A stretch of DNA of 64,000 nt from Rhizobium sp. G21 (GCF_014158035.1 NZ_JACFXW010000001.1:2108001-2172000), one strand, 5' to 3'; shown: positions 38,701-47,527, numbered from the stretch's first letter. Numbers and translations are program-made. Notes: generated from the sequence alone by a model not told the origin.

Positions 38701-39425
38701 GCGCTGTCGTCGGGATTGGCCGCGAGGTACTCGGACACGGGGTTTTCCAGGGCGGGGAACTCCTGGATCATATTCGAGAGGCGGGCCTCATGGGGGTCCA
38801 TCACGACCGCACCGGCCGCAGCGCCCCTAGCGATCTCATAGCCGACCTGAGCGGCCTTGCCTCCAGCGGCGAACGTCTGGGTGGCCTTGAGAGGAGCCAT
38901 GAGTTTGCCAGCGCCGATGAGCCCAGTGACGAACTGCGAGATGCCGCCAGCCAAGGCGTTCGGGATGGAGCGCGATGTCACGTCCTTGTAGTCGGCCTCG
39001 ATAGCATTACGCAGAGCCGTCCTGTCGGCGGGATCGGTGGTCTCCCCAGTCAGTCCTGCCATGAAGTCTCTGGTCTGGAGGACGGCACGGGCCGCCCCAC
39101 CAATTACCGCCCTCGGTATCTCTGACTGGGCCTCAACGCTGGAGCCCAGGACCCGCGTGGCTGCGGACATGGTGCCTGCATCAGGTGCGGTTCCATAGTC
39201 TACCCCGGCAACCGGAGCAGTCTTCGGAGCGGTGACCTCGTTGTAGAGCCGCTGGAAGAAGCCAGGCTGCTCTTGGGACTGTGGGTCGGAGCCCTGAGGT
39301 TGAACAGGCGGCATCGCCCGAGCCCCGTCCTGCATGGTACCTGCGAGCTGGCGCTCTTTGGTCACCTCTTCGACGGCCTGGAGGAACTCGGGGTCCAGGG
39401 TGGAGGGTTGTTTGTTGTCTGACAT
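35718..39425 (-). CDS. Giant podovirus-type ejection/internal virion protein, three frameshifts
   Basis: About 1,236 residues when one base is restored at each of three sites: near 38625, the CCCC 37987-37990 and the CCCC 37869-37872. The N terminus (MSDNKQPSTLDPEFLQAVEE) is hydrophilic; a glycine/alanine-rich hydrophobic stretch (IGGAARAV, NALAGGISQFVTGLIGAGKL) resembles membrane-interacting ejection proteins. The C-terminal half (RTYYPPIGFVLPFVKTPINV, RYSHKYTPGLNL) resembles the large polyvalent protein-associated domain LPD38 found in giant phage proteins. It lies after the nozzle gene, where T7 keeps its internal virion proteins. No lysozyme or transglycosylase motif seen. Confidence 0.75.
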
Positions 39426-39552
39426 GGTGTTGGTCCTTCATAGAAACTCACGTAACTCGGCGCTTTCACCCGGCGCAGACGCCGAGCGAGTTCTCATGGT
39501 GGGACGTAATGGAAAGCTGAAGCGACGACACGACCAGCGCAGTGGTGCGGGA

Positions 39553-41954
39553 TCACCTCAGTGTTGCCTCATAGTGGTAGGCCGCCTGGACCCAACGCGA
39601 GGGGTAGACGGTGTCGTTGACGAGGGTGATGGTGCATTCCTCCGCCCGCTGATGGATGGGGAAGTCCGCCTCGCCATACTGCTTGGGCTGACGATTGTTG
39701 ATGTCCGCAGAGATGGCCTTACGTCCGTCGTAGCGAAACTCACTGAGCAGCTCGCCGCGTGGGTTCTTGACCTGAACCTTGTACTCGGAGGTTTCCGCAT
39801 GGGAGACGCGGAGCTTCTTGATGAGGATGTGGTCTGGAAGGAGCGTCTGGCCGTCCTGCTGGATATAGAGCGGACTCAGCCGCATCGCCGCCGTGTTCTT
39901 AGCCCCGAAGTAGAACTTGTGGTGGCCCGCTCGGCACTGGACCCGGATGGTGTTGCCGTCCACCCAGGCGACCTTGAGCTTCCTGCCCCGGACTTCGCCG
40001 TCTGACGGCTCATCATCCTCAATCGCAACGTAGTCACCGCGCAGATCGCTTGGCACCGTGTAGGGCAGGTCTAGGGTCGCCAGATGGCTGGAGTTGAAGG
40101 TGGCCCCCGTCTGATCGACGCGGTGGTCAAGCCGGATGTCCCGGAACTTCGGGTCTGCCGGATCGAGGGGGAAACGCTCGGTGACCAGCTTCGAGCCGAT
40201 CTGGATGAGGAGGTAAAGGTTGCCGTCGTTAACCGCTCCTGTGACCACCTTGTCGGCCCCGTTGAAGGTCCACTTGTTCCAGGAGGACTGGAGGCGGTTT
40301 TCGCCCTGATTGAACCAACGGTAGACGAAGATGGTGGTGTCGTTGGTGGTGATCACCACGGTTGTCTTCGCCGCGTTGTTCGGCAGGATTTGACGCAGGG
40401 TCCCTCTGATGTAACGCGGGCAGTGTTCGTTGAGCGGGATTTCCCCACTGGGTTTCCACTGCGGTAGAGCACCTCCGTGAGGACGGAACCGTCGCCCACC
40501 TTGGTGCCGAAGATCACGCTGGACATGCCGTAGGCGATAGGACGACACCGGCCGTCATAGTCGTAGTTAGTCGAGGGGATAACGTCAGCCGTCTCCTCAC
40601 TGAGGGCGCTGTCGCCGCTATCGAGGCGGAGCTGGTTGCCGTCGCCCCAGAAGAACAGCTTACCGCTCGCCGCCACGCTGGACCTGATGACCGTCACCGT
40701 GCCCGACTGAATATCGAAGATGATGGGGTCCGTGGCGAGGCGCGTCTGGGCGGAGTCTGGGAAGAAGCAGTAAGGGTTCCTCGCCGTGGACAGCGCGAAG
40801 GTCCCCTCGGTGTTCAACGCCAAGCGCCCAGAGATGAAGTTGATGGAGCGGATGCGCCTGTTCACGAAGTTCGGGGTCTTAGAGGAGTTCACCCCATCGC
40901 CGCTGATCCGGTTGGACCAGACGGCCCTGTCGATGGAGAAGGAGTTCTTCCCAACGTTCTTCAGGAGGTGCGGCATCGTGTCTGGATCAAGCTTGAACTT
41001 GATGTTCGGCTTGACGACTTCTTCCCATGAGCCTGTGATCTCGGGGCCGTCGAAGCGAACCCAGTAGTCGTCCCGCTGGTCTTGCTTTGAGCCTCTGATG
41101 CCGACCACGTAGCCGTTTGGAGCCCGCTGCGGCAGGTCCGAGAACTTGTCCACCCACTCACGGAACGCAATAAGCTGGGTGTCGCCCTGTCCGTCTACAG
41201 AGTCCAACTCGAAGTACGTGTCGATATTTGAGCAAGTAACGACAACGTTGGAACCACTGACTGTAAAGCTGAAGCTGTCCAGCGCAGGGGCGTAGGTTAC
41301 CTTCGCCGCGTTGAACTTGTCACGAAACTCTGCGGCTAGCGTGTTAGTAGCGATATAGGCCGCATTTCCCGAGTCCGAGTTGTCTGGCGTCTCATACTGA
41401 GTGATATAGGTGACGCCCGCCACCTTGAGGATGCACTTGTAGGTCGTACTGTAGCTGCCGGACCTGAAATAGAAAATACCTCGGTTAGGCCGCTTGGGCG
41501 ACGTATCGGCTGACATCTTGACCGTCTTCTGGCGGTTCACGATGAAGGTCGTGTCGTCCACGGTCACAGCGTCAAACGCGGTGCGGGCCGGACCGACATG
41601 CTTGAAGTAGGCTGAGCGCTTTGCGAACCCACGCTTGGAGCAAACCGTCCCGGTGATGAGGTTGATGATGATCATCTCCCCATCCTCGATCAACACCTTG
41701 TAGTGCTCAGAGGAGGAGCGCCTGATCTCATGGACGAATGGGTCCGAGAAGTCGTAGCTAGCCGATCCCAGTACCAGGCCGCCAGGACGGGCATGGACAC
41801 CATTGAGCGGCGAGTTCACGCAGTTCTGCTGGTCTTCCATGAAGTGGCTGGGGCGATCCTGAGGGGACTGCTCTGAGACGCCTCCGATGAGACTGGACAG
41901 GGTGTAGACCGGCTGCTGCTTATCCGCTGGATGGTTGTCAGGAAGTTTGACCAT
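39553..41954 (-). CDS. Tail tubular protein B / nozzle protein (T7 gp12 type), one frameshift
   Basis: About 800 residues after restoring one G near 40442, close to the 794 of T7 gp12. N terminus YTLSSLIGGVSEQSPQDRPS and MEDQQNCVNSPLNGVHARPG is characteristic of the family (GGVSQQ...QN...). Mid-region FISGRLALNTEGTFALSTAR and C-terminal FRYDGRKAISADINNRQPKQ also fit. In T7-like podoviruses this protein forms the tail nozzle after gp11. The gp11 partner is not present; the gene upstream is unrelated. The start overlaps the upstream stop by 1 base. Confidence 0.87.
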
Positions 41955-42439
41955 TACCGGCCACCTCCCTGCGCCTGACGTGCCGCTTCGCGTTCTGCTG
42001 CGATAACACTCAAAGCGGCCTCTACTAGCTCCATCACGCTACCTTGCTCTTCCGCAGGTAAGTGACTGCTGGTCGCTTTTTTAACCGCTACGAGAAGGCA
42101 GTGAATTGTCTCTGGCGCTGGGGACCCCACGCCAAAGATAGAAAGAGTCTGTGGCCGGTAATCGCGATGCCCGGACACTCCATGAAACTCGATGGCGGCA
42201 CGGGTCGCAGGGGCGCAAAGTAAATCGATTAGGTCAAACCTGATGTCGCCCAGGGTAATCGCAGGCAGTAGGCCCTCCTGCCGCTGCACGGGCCAGATAC
42301 GGAGTTCGATTTCCGCCCCGATGCTTTTTAGGAGGTCTAATAGGGTGAGTTGTGCGGGAGTAACTGAAAATTCAACTCTGTCGAGAATGAGCGTGGTGTC
42401 GGCGCTGCCGGTTGACAAGGCAATTTCGGTAGTCGTCAT
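41954..42439 (-). CDS. Hypothetical phage-type protein upstream of the nozzle gene
   Basis: 161 residues from MTTTEIALSTGSADTTLILD. The ATG at 42439 follows AAGGATCAACACC, nearly the same leader as the giant virion gene (AAGGACCAACACC), which supports this start over the longer ORF to 42607. A segment FSVTPAQLTLLDLLKSIGAE resembles segments in the two large proteins at the right end of the element. C-terminal half helical and acidic. Its place before gp12 is where gp11 would be, but it shows no gp11 features. Confidence 0.65.
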   Translation of the reverse strand: MTTTEIALSTGSADTTLILDRVEFSVTPAQLTLLDLLKSIGAEIELRIWPVQRQEGLLPAITLGDIRFDLIDLLCAPATRAAIEFHGVSGHRDYRPQTLSIFGVGSPAPETIHCLLVAVKKATSSHLPAEEQGSVMELVEAALSVIAAEREAARQAQGGGR

Positions 42440-42941
42440 GGTGTTGATCCTTCTTAATGGCGGAGAGGCGCTAGGGCGCGCGAGGTTGTCCGCAGCGGGA
42501 GGCTGGCGGCGTGGCTTCAGGGATTGCTGGGCTCTGCTGCGCAGGCGGGAGACACACTCATCTCCATCTCGCCCCACAAAGCTTCTGCTCGGGGGTCGGC
42601 GTGACAAGCGGCAGAGGGTTAGTGCTTAGTGTGGCCGTGAAGGCGACCTAATGTTCAAACCTCAGGCTCCTACCGCAGGATAGGCGGTGCGGCGGCGGAG
42701 GCATGAGGGAGGCGTCAGGTGACTTGTGGAGGCTTGGGGGAGACTTGGGGTTGGGGACATGAGGTCTGTGATGAAGATGATGGGCAGCACCTCATCCCCT
42801 TCCCTCTTCGTCCGGCATGTAGGTGGAGACCTTGAGCACTAAACGCAGAGGTACCGCCAAGTCCGATGATGATGGAGAAGATGTAGACCTGAGATACTAG
42901 AGGTCTTCCCCTTACTCCTTCCCCCTTGGTATCCAGTTGTT
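42440..42941. other. Intergenic stretch in the element
   Basis: About 500 bases with no supported gene; the ORF extension to 42607 is not favoured. It may contain the promoter of the leftward virion genes. No T7-type promoter recognised. Confidence 0.4.
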
Positions 42942-44242
42942 TCAGGGGCGCGTCGTAATCTGCCGTATGATCGGCTTCTCGACTACAGGGAGTGCCACTC
43001 CGAGCACTTCCTTAGAGCAGGCGGCCATGATGTCTGCCGCGAGGCCGCCCTTCGAGTGAGGCGTGAGGAGCCCGTCGTGCATTGGCAAGCCCGCCGCCCC
43101 CGCTGCGTTTAACCTAGTGAGAACGGCGGTGAGGATAGTGCTTTCCAGGTGCATCAACTCGATGCCGCAATCCCTCCCAAAGAGATGCGCTATAGGACGA
43201 TGATGATGGGCGAAGGTCTCACTCACCCTCCGCGCATTCCACCCCTCTGGCAGTAACTCCCGCAGCTCTGGGCCGATCCTACGCATTGTGCCCGTGCGGC
43301 CAAGAAGGGAAAGGAACGCGAGCTTGGCGGCGGCGCGGTGGCCCTCCAGGCCAGGAATGGCATATGGGTCAATCTCTGCCGGAAGAGGTCGGCCGACCTT
43401 GCAGTAGGCTAGACGTACAAACATTCCCGAGAAATCGAAATCGGCAACAGGCTCCCCCTGCACGGCGATGAGATGCCGCTGATCCTTCCTGATGTTCATC
43501 CACCACCCATTGAACAGGCGGCCGTTAAGGTTGAAAGCGTGGGGGTCGGAGGTCCGTCTCAGAGTAAAAGTACGGCGAAGGGATACGGGAGCGAGACCCT
43601 GCCCGTTGAACCGCAAGTCCGCGTCATTAAGGAAGGCGTTGATGCTGTCCATCTGATCACGCAGGGCGTTGGTCTGCTCGGTATCGGCATAAGGCACCAG
43701 AACCTTATTCTCAGGTAGCCCCGGAAGGTTCCGCTTTCCCGTACGCGCTGTAAGCCAGATGGGTTCGGCCCCCGCGTATCGCCCGATGTCCAGCGCAGAA
43801 ACGCCCTCGGCGTTGAACATTTCGATCAGCGTAGGAGTAGGCTCAATCTCCGTGGTCATCCGCTTGTAGATCGCCGGATGCTTGATGATGAGGCCCTCAT
43901 GCTCTAGCGCCTGGAGGGTTTCTGCAAGTTGCCTGCGGGGAACGTGGGGTTGTCGTATCGGGTGATGGGGAGGCGGGAGGTTGGGACCGCGATACGTTTA
44001 TTGACTTCTCTGGTCGGACGGGTGCGGGCATCGAGGATGTTAGACATCACGCCTGACACCACGGCCTGACGCCTGACCACGGCGTCCCTGCGGGTGAAGC
44101 TTTTCGCCTTTCGCTCAATGCTTGCCGCAATATCCTCGGCTAGGGGTGCTAACCTGTTCCGACTTACAAGCCATGGATCGAAGAAGGGTGTAGGCGAGAG
44201 CGGGTCACTGCCCTCGTGATCGGTCTCTTGCATTCGCCGCAT
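42942..44242 (-). CDS. Putative minimal family-A polymerase-like protein, one frameshift
   Basis: About 433 residues if one base is restored in the C run near 43936-43940, joining MRRMQETDHEGSDPLSPTPF... to HVPRRQLAETLQALEHEGLI and onward to 42942. In order it shows a motif A-like DFSGMFVRLAY (compare T7 DNA polymerase DASGLELRCLA), a motif B/O-helix-like HRAAAKLAFLSLLGR (R-x3-K as in RxxxK...YG) and a motif C-like LPMHDGLLT (compare VHDE). Upstream, LNGRLFNGWWMNIRKDQRHL precedes motif A. No exonuclease domain and far below normal Pol A length. The N-terminal part includes a winged-helix-like segment. It might replicate the element; activity is inference. Confidence 0.65.
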
Positions 44243-44824
44243 CCTCCTCCTTCTTTAGCGTCTTCCAGTATTCAGCGCCCTCCAACTCAGGGAGCCTGAT
44301 TTTGCCCCAGACTCTCGGAAAGGTGAGATCGGGTGTGGAAGCAAGTGATGCCTTTTGGCCGCCTCTATGCCGACCCTTGCGGCTCGCAGCGCCACGCCTT
44401 CCGCGTTCTGTTTGTAGGCAGGCACCGGCTGAACTTGACGCCAGCGTCGAGGCGAAGACGTGATGGCGGACTTGAGGTCCTTCACCCATTCGTGGCCGAC
44501 GTAGCGCTCCTGCTTCTTGGCGTTCTTGATTCCGTCCTGTCCGACTATGGTAGCCAGTTGCGGCATCCCCGAGGACGAGATCAAGATGTCGGTTTCTGGC
44601 TGGTCATAGAGCCTGATGGCCTCAGCCAGTCCGCCCATCCGCATCCAGTCCTGCGTCGGCGCTAAGCCAAACATGGTGAAGACGTGATGCGGCCGATCAT
44701 CCGACCGCTCTGCGATTGCGACACCTGCGGCCATGAGGAACGAACCTTGGGGCGCGATAAAGGATGTCTGGAGAGTTTCCACGCGAAGGTAGACGTGGAG
44801 CTGGGGCTTTGGGCCGTCCGTCAT
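44205..44824 (-). CDS. RNase H-like fold protein, catalytically degenerate, one frameshift
   Basis: About 206 residues after adding one C near 44335, which joins LPHPDLTFPRVWGKIRLPEL and an end at 44205. The pattern AAGVAIAERSDD..., MRMGGLAEAIRLYD, DILISSSGMPQLATIVGQDG, W.KDL resembles RNase HI (..GxG, xRMELxAAI, TDSxY..), but the catalytic acids are replaced (E by G, D by S). It overlaps the polymerase-like gene by 38 bases. Together they suggest a nucleic-acid module. The fold assignment is by eye and weak. Confidence 0.5.
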
Positions 44825-44948
44825 GAGGGACCTCGTGGGGTGAAGGGTGATTGAAACCCGTTACTGATTGGATATGGAGCGAGTGTAACCCTACCATCAA
44901 CACAACCGAAGAAGGCAGTGGAATCTCGCCTTTGTTCGATACAAAGGG

Positions 44949-45089
44949 AATTGAAGACGCAGGCGGCTGAGGTGAGCCCCGCCCAAATCAAGCCTTTCTC
45001 CGTAAATTGGAAGACATGTTCGATAGGACGCCAATTACTGCCGAATTCCTTCGCCATAGATTGGAAGACACATGGCGCGGCTCCCAATT
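44949..45089. repeat. Iteron-like array
   Basis: Three copies of ATTG(G)AAGAC begin at 44950, 45006 and 45060 (spacing 56 and 54 bases), each followed after about 20-28 bases by CCAA(A)T, giving inverted ATTGG...CCAAT units; the middle unit is perfect (aattgg 45005-45010, ccaatt 45031-45036). The array lies in the gap upstream of the RNase H-like and polymerase-like genes and runs into the end of a small gene. Confidence 0.55.
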
Positions 45090-45247
45090 CCAATGAGGTT
45101 CCGTCCCCATTCTGTATTCCCTAAGCCGGATTCTGTGGCGGCATTGAAGGACATTATGCACGCCTCCCTGCTGGGGAAGCGCTCTGGAATTACGACCGCA
45201 CCCTCAGGGTCGCTGAAGATGATCATGACGACGTAAAGCACCTTCAT
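45035..45247 (-). CDS. 70-residue hypothetical protein
   Basis: Starts MKVLYVVMIIFSDPEGAVVI, then PERFPSREACIMSFNAATES: a hydrophobic N-terminal strand, an EACI motif and two or three cysteines, a pattern seen in small secreted or periplasmic phage-type proteins. ATG at 45247 overlaps the stop of the preceding gene (ATGA), which decides the start over the longer ORF to 45286. Confidence 0.65.
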   Translation of the reverse strand: MKVLYVVMIIFSDPEGAVVIPERFPSREACIMSFNAATESGLGNTEWGRNLIGIGSRAMCLPIYGEGIRQ

Positions 45248-45900
45248 CAATCTGCCCCTTGTTCGATACCGTGGGAATAAATGCAATCACCGCCTTGCTG
45301 GGCGTCTTGAGAAATGAGCAATGCGCGGAGGTTGCTAACGTAATCCAGAAGCTCGTCACCGTGTCTCCCCTTCCTTGAGGCGTTCCACTCCGCGTAAGTC
45401 ATCGCCTTCTCCCTCGCCTCGCCTGCCTGCCAAACCGAATGCAGCGGCACCATGCGTTTCTCGTAAACGTCAAACTTCAGGAGGACGTGACTGGCCCAGT
45501 GCGTGAAGTAGCCCCTCGTGCGACGTGCGAGTGGCTGGCCCGCATATGCGCGTTTCGTCTTCAGGTCTGCGGGCTCGGCGTCGTTCGTACCGAGGCGGAA
45601 GCTGTAGGTGTTTCCATCCCGATAGGGGTCAGCGATGACCGAGTGTCCGTAGCGCGTCAGTTCCAACATGGCGGCGAATTGCGGCGCGGTGAGCTTAAAG
45701 TTGCTGCGCTTTTCCGTGGTGCTGCCTTCTGGCCCCCGCTTGCCTATCACGATGCCAAACTCTGGCGCTCCTCCCTCCTCAGTGATGGTGACCCAGCGCC
45801 GGACATAGGTGGGCATGATGATTTGACGCGAGGGGAACTCGCCGGAGGCGATCAGAGCGGGCGTGATGAGGGGGTATGACCGAAACGAGATGTGCCTCAC
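45247..45900 (-). CDS. Hypothetical protein, paralogue of its upstream neighbour
   Basis: 217 residues from a GTG at 45900 that overlaps the preceding stop (GTGA); a possible ATG start lies at 45816. The segment FGIVIGKRGPEG, FKLTAPQFAAMLELTRYGHS, YSFRLG parallels VTVVLGKRYRKA, LSSMQLALLIHSTLLGHS, ATFTFR in the upstream gene, so the two look like ancient duplicates. No known domain. Part of a tightly overlapping leftward operon. Confidence 0.68.
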   Translation of the reverse strand: MRHISFRSYPLITPALIASGEFPSRQIIMPTYVRRWVTITEEGGAPEFGIVIGKRGPEGSTTEKRSNFKLTAPQFAAMLELTRYGHSVIADPYRDGNTYSFRLGTNDAEPADLKTKRAYAGQPLARRTRGYFTHWASHVLLKFDVYEKRMVPLHSVWQAGEAREKAMTYAEWNASRKGRHGDELLDYVSNLRALLISQDAQQGGDCIYSHGIEQGAD

Positions 45901-46514
45901 TTGCCCCTCCCCTCGACAAGTAGCGCCGCCTTCTGCTCACACTCCACTGCCCATAGCAGCGCCTCGAAGTTGCTCTTGTAGTCTGCGCCGGAGAAGCCCC
46001 AGGGCAGTGTGCCGCCGAGTTCGCGTTCGGCCAGCAGCCTCAGGACATGACGCCGGAACAGCGCTAGGGTCTCCGCCTCGATGCCCGCCTTTCCGATCCG
46101 CGCCAAGTTAGATGCTCGGAGGTCTGCGACCGCTCGAAGCGACTCTGTGCTCTGGTCGATCTCCACCTCCCCAAACAGCCAGTGAAGCGCCAGATTGTCC
46201 TGAGGCGCATCTCGGAAGGTGAACGTCGCGTAGACCTCAGGCATGGGCACGGCGTTGTTGCTGTGCGTGGCTATGGAGTGCCCTAGCAGGGTGGAGTGGA
46301 TGAGGAGAGCTAGCTGCATGGAGGATAGGACGACGGCCTTGCGGTAACGCTTCCCCAAGACAACGGTGACTGACGGTGAGATGCCGCCATCTGGGTGCGC
46401 CCCTTCCAGCGGTGCCCAGGTCGTCGCCCAGCTAGGAAGCTTGGTGAAAGCCGACACTGGGTCGGTCATCGCTAGTTCTGGAGTGATAAATCGTGAGTTA
46501 GTCTTTACTGACAT
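45897..46514 (-). CDS. Hypothetical protein, first gene of the right-end operon
   Basis: 205 residues, MSVKTNSRFITPELAMTDPV at the start; alternative Met at 46469. Soluble, mixed composition, C-terminal helix FEALLWAVECEQKAALLVEG. Shares a GKR...Q...L..GHS block with the next gene. It begins about 100 bases inside attR, so the leftward operon's promoter must lie in 46515-46616, where agcacc/ggtgct inverted repeats are visible. Confidence 0.68.
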   Translation of the reverse strand: MSVKTNSRFITPELAMTDPVSAFTKLPSWATTWAPLEGAHPDGGISPSVTVVLGKRYRKAVVLSSMQLALLIHSTLLGHSIATHSNNAVPMPEVYATFTFRDAPQDNLALHWLFGEVEIDQSTESLRAVADLRASNLARIGKAGIEAETLALFRRHVLRLLAERELGGTLPWGFSGADYKSNFEALLWAVECEQKAALLVEGRGK

Positions 46515-46548
46515 ATGTAAGCACCCGCTTGCGAACGTTATGGTTAGG

Positions 46549-46558
46549 TGCTATGGAA
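46549..46558 (+). promoter_or_regulatory. Candidate integrase arm site, right end
   Basis: Word tgctatggaa, 58 bases from the attR core; the matching left copy lies 54 bases from the attL core. Confidence 0.45.
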
Positions 46559-46616
46559 ATGAGACCAAGCCAGGATTAATGCCTAGTGGTTTCAATGCTT
46601 TGCGGAGGTCCCCTTA

Positions 46617-46646
46617 GAGTTCGAATCTCTTCGGGTGCGCCACTTT
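46617..46646 (+). repeat. attR core (30-base direct repeat)
   Basis: Identical to 28485-28514. It contains only the 3' end of the tRNA-Arg gene, so it is a duplicated fragment and not a second tRNA. Host sequence resumes after it. Confidence 0.92.
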
Positions 46647-46801
46647 CTCCGTTTTCGTGATCTCGATAGCGCTCGCCGCAGCTCGTCTTCGCTCGCCGAC
46701 CTGGTGACCACGATGCTTTTCCGGCTTCACGAATGGCAACGCATCTTCAGACTTTTGCGTTCGTCTCGCCGCTCCTCGACGTTATCCTTCCAACCTCTCC
46801 G

Positions 46802-46888
46802 CCGTCATGCTCGGGCTTGTCCCGAGCATCTGCAACGTATTGATATTGTTGAAGGCTCAGATCCTCGGCACAAGGCCGAGGATGACGG
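46802..46888. repeat. Palindromic intergenic element (two hairpins)
   Basis: Inverted ends ccgtcat / atgacgg enclose hairpins atgctcggg-cttgt-cccgagcat and atcctcgg-cacaagg-ccgaggat. This layout is typical of dispersed rhizobial intergenic palindromes (RIME-like). Host side, next to attR. Confidence 0.75.
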
Positions 46889-46914
46889 CGGAGTGGAGGG
46901 AAACCCCTCCCCAA

Positions 46915-47042
46915 CCCCTCCCCACAAGGGGGAGGGGCTTGCGCCGCCTCACCCTCCAAAACCCAAGCGACCTCTCCTCCGCTAGGCTGAACTGTGGACG
47001 CCGGCGGCAGCCCCAGGTTAAGCCCCTCCCCTGTGGGAGGGG
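46915..47042. repeat. Paired G/C-rich hairpins
   Basis: cccctcccc-acaag-ggggagggg (46915-46937) and cccctccc-ctgt-gggagggg (47023-47042), a commonly dispersed intergenic repeat type in alphaproteobacteria. Confidence 0.65.
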
Positions 47043-47527
47043 TGGGGGAGGGTCTTCTCCAAAAAACACCCTCTCGAAAATATTTTCATCCCCCACCACC
47101 CCACGCCCCTTATCCTCGTCTCGTCCCATCATCGGCTACACCGCGAGGCGTCGCGGCGAGGTGGGGCCGGCGCTGGGGAAGAGGGACGACGTGAACCCTC
47201 TTTCTCCGGGGCTTCGAGAAACGACGACCCCCGAAAACTGGGGACCTGGGCGTGAAAGCGTCCCCCAGAGTGGCGTCTCGCAAGGGACGTCATAGTAAGG
47301 CCCGCTTTAGAGGCGGATTACCCGCAGGCTCGACCTGCGGCGACGAGCGTCAAGTTCGAGGCACAAACCGCCGAATGCGGGGCGCGACGAGCGTCATATT
47401 AAAACTAAATTAAACGAGGCGTTCTTCGCGCCCCGGCCGAGCCCGTATGGGCGAAGCGAGAGGATGAGGCGGAACTTCGGGCGGCATAACGCGGCGGAGC
47501 GATTTGGCGCGTCCGCCGCCCCTGCCC
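47043..47527. other. Intergenic stretch before mutS
   Basis: No gene seen. Contains a hairpin ccgcagg-ctcga-cctgcgg (47322-47340) and a 12-base direct repeat cgacgagcgtca at 47341-47352 and 47385-47396. Confidence 0.45.

Larger units (their letters stand above)
28485..46646. mobile_element. Integrated element with T7-like virion genes in tRNA-Arg
   Basis: About 18.1 kb bounded by identical 30-base direct repeats, one being the 3' end of tRNA-Arg(ACG). It encodes a tyrosine integrase at the left end, a serine recombinase, a gp12-type nozzle protein, a giant ejection-type protein and mostly unknown genes. No terminase, portal, capsid, tail-fibre, lysis or RNA polymerase gene was found. It may be a decayed Autographivirus-like prophage or a satellite-type element. 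Confidence 0.88.

Noticed and set aside
46617..46646. Possible second tRNA gene.
   Set aside because: Only the 3' end of tRNA-Arg is present; no D arm or anticodon arm precedes it. It is the attR duplication.
28485..46646. T7-type single-subunit RNA polymerase gene or T7-like promoters in the element.
   Set aside because: No ORF shows the polymerase motifs at the expected size and no repeated T7-type promoter sequence was seen.
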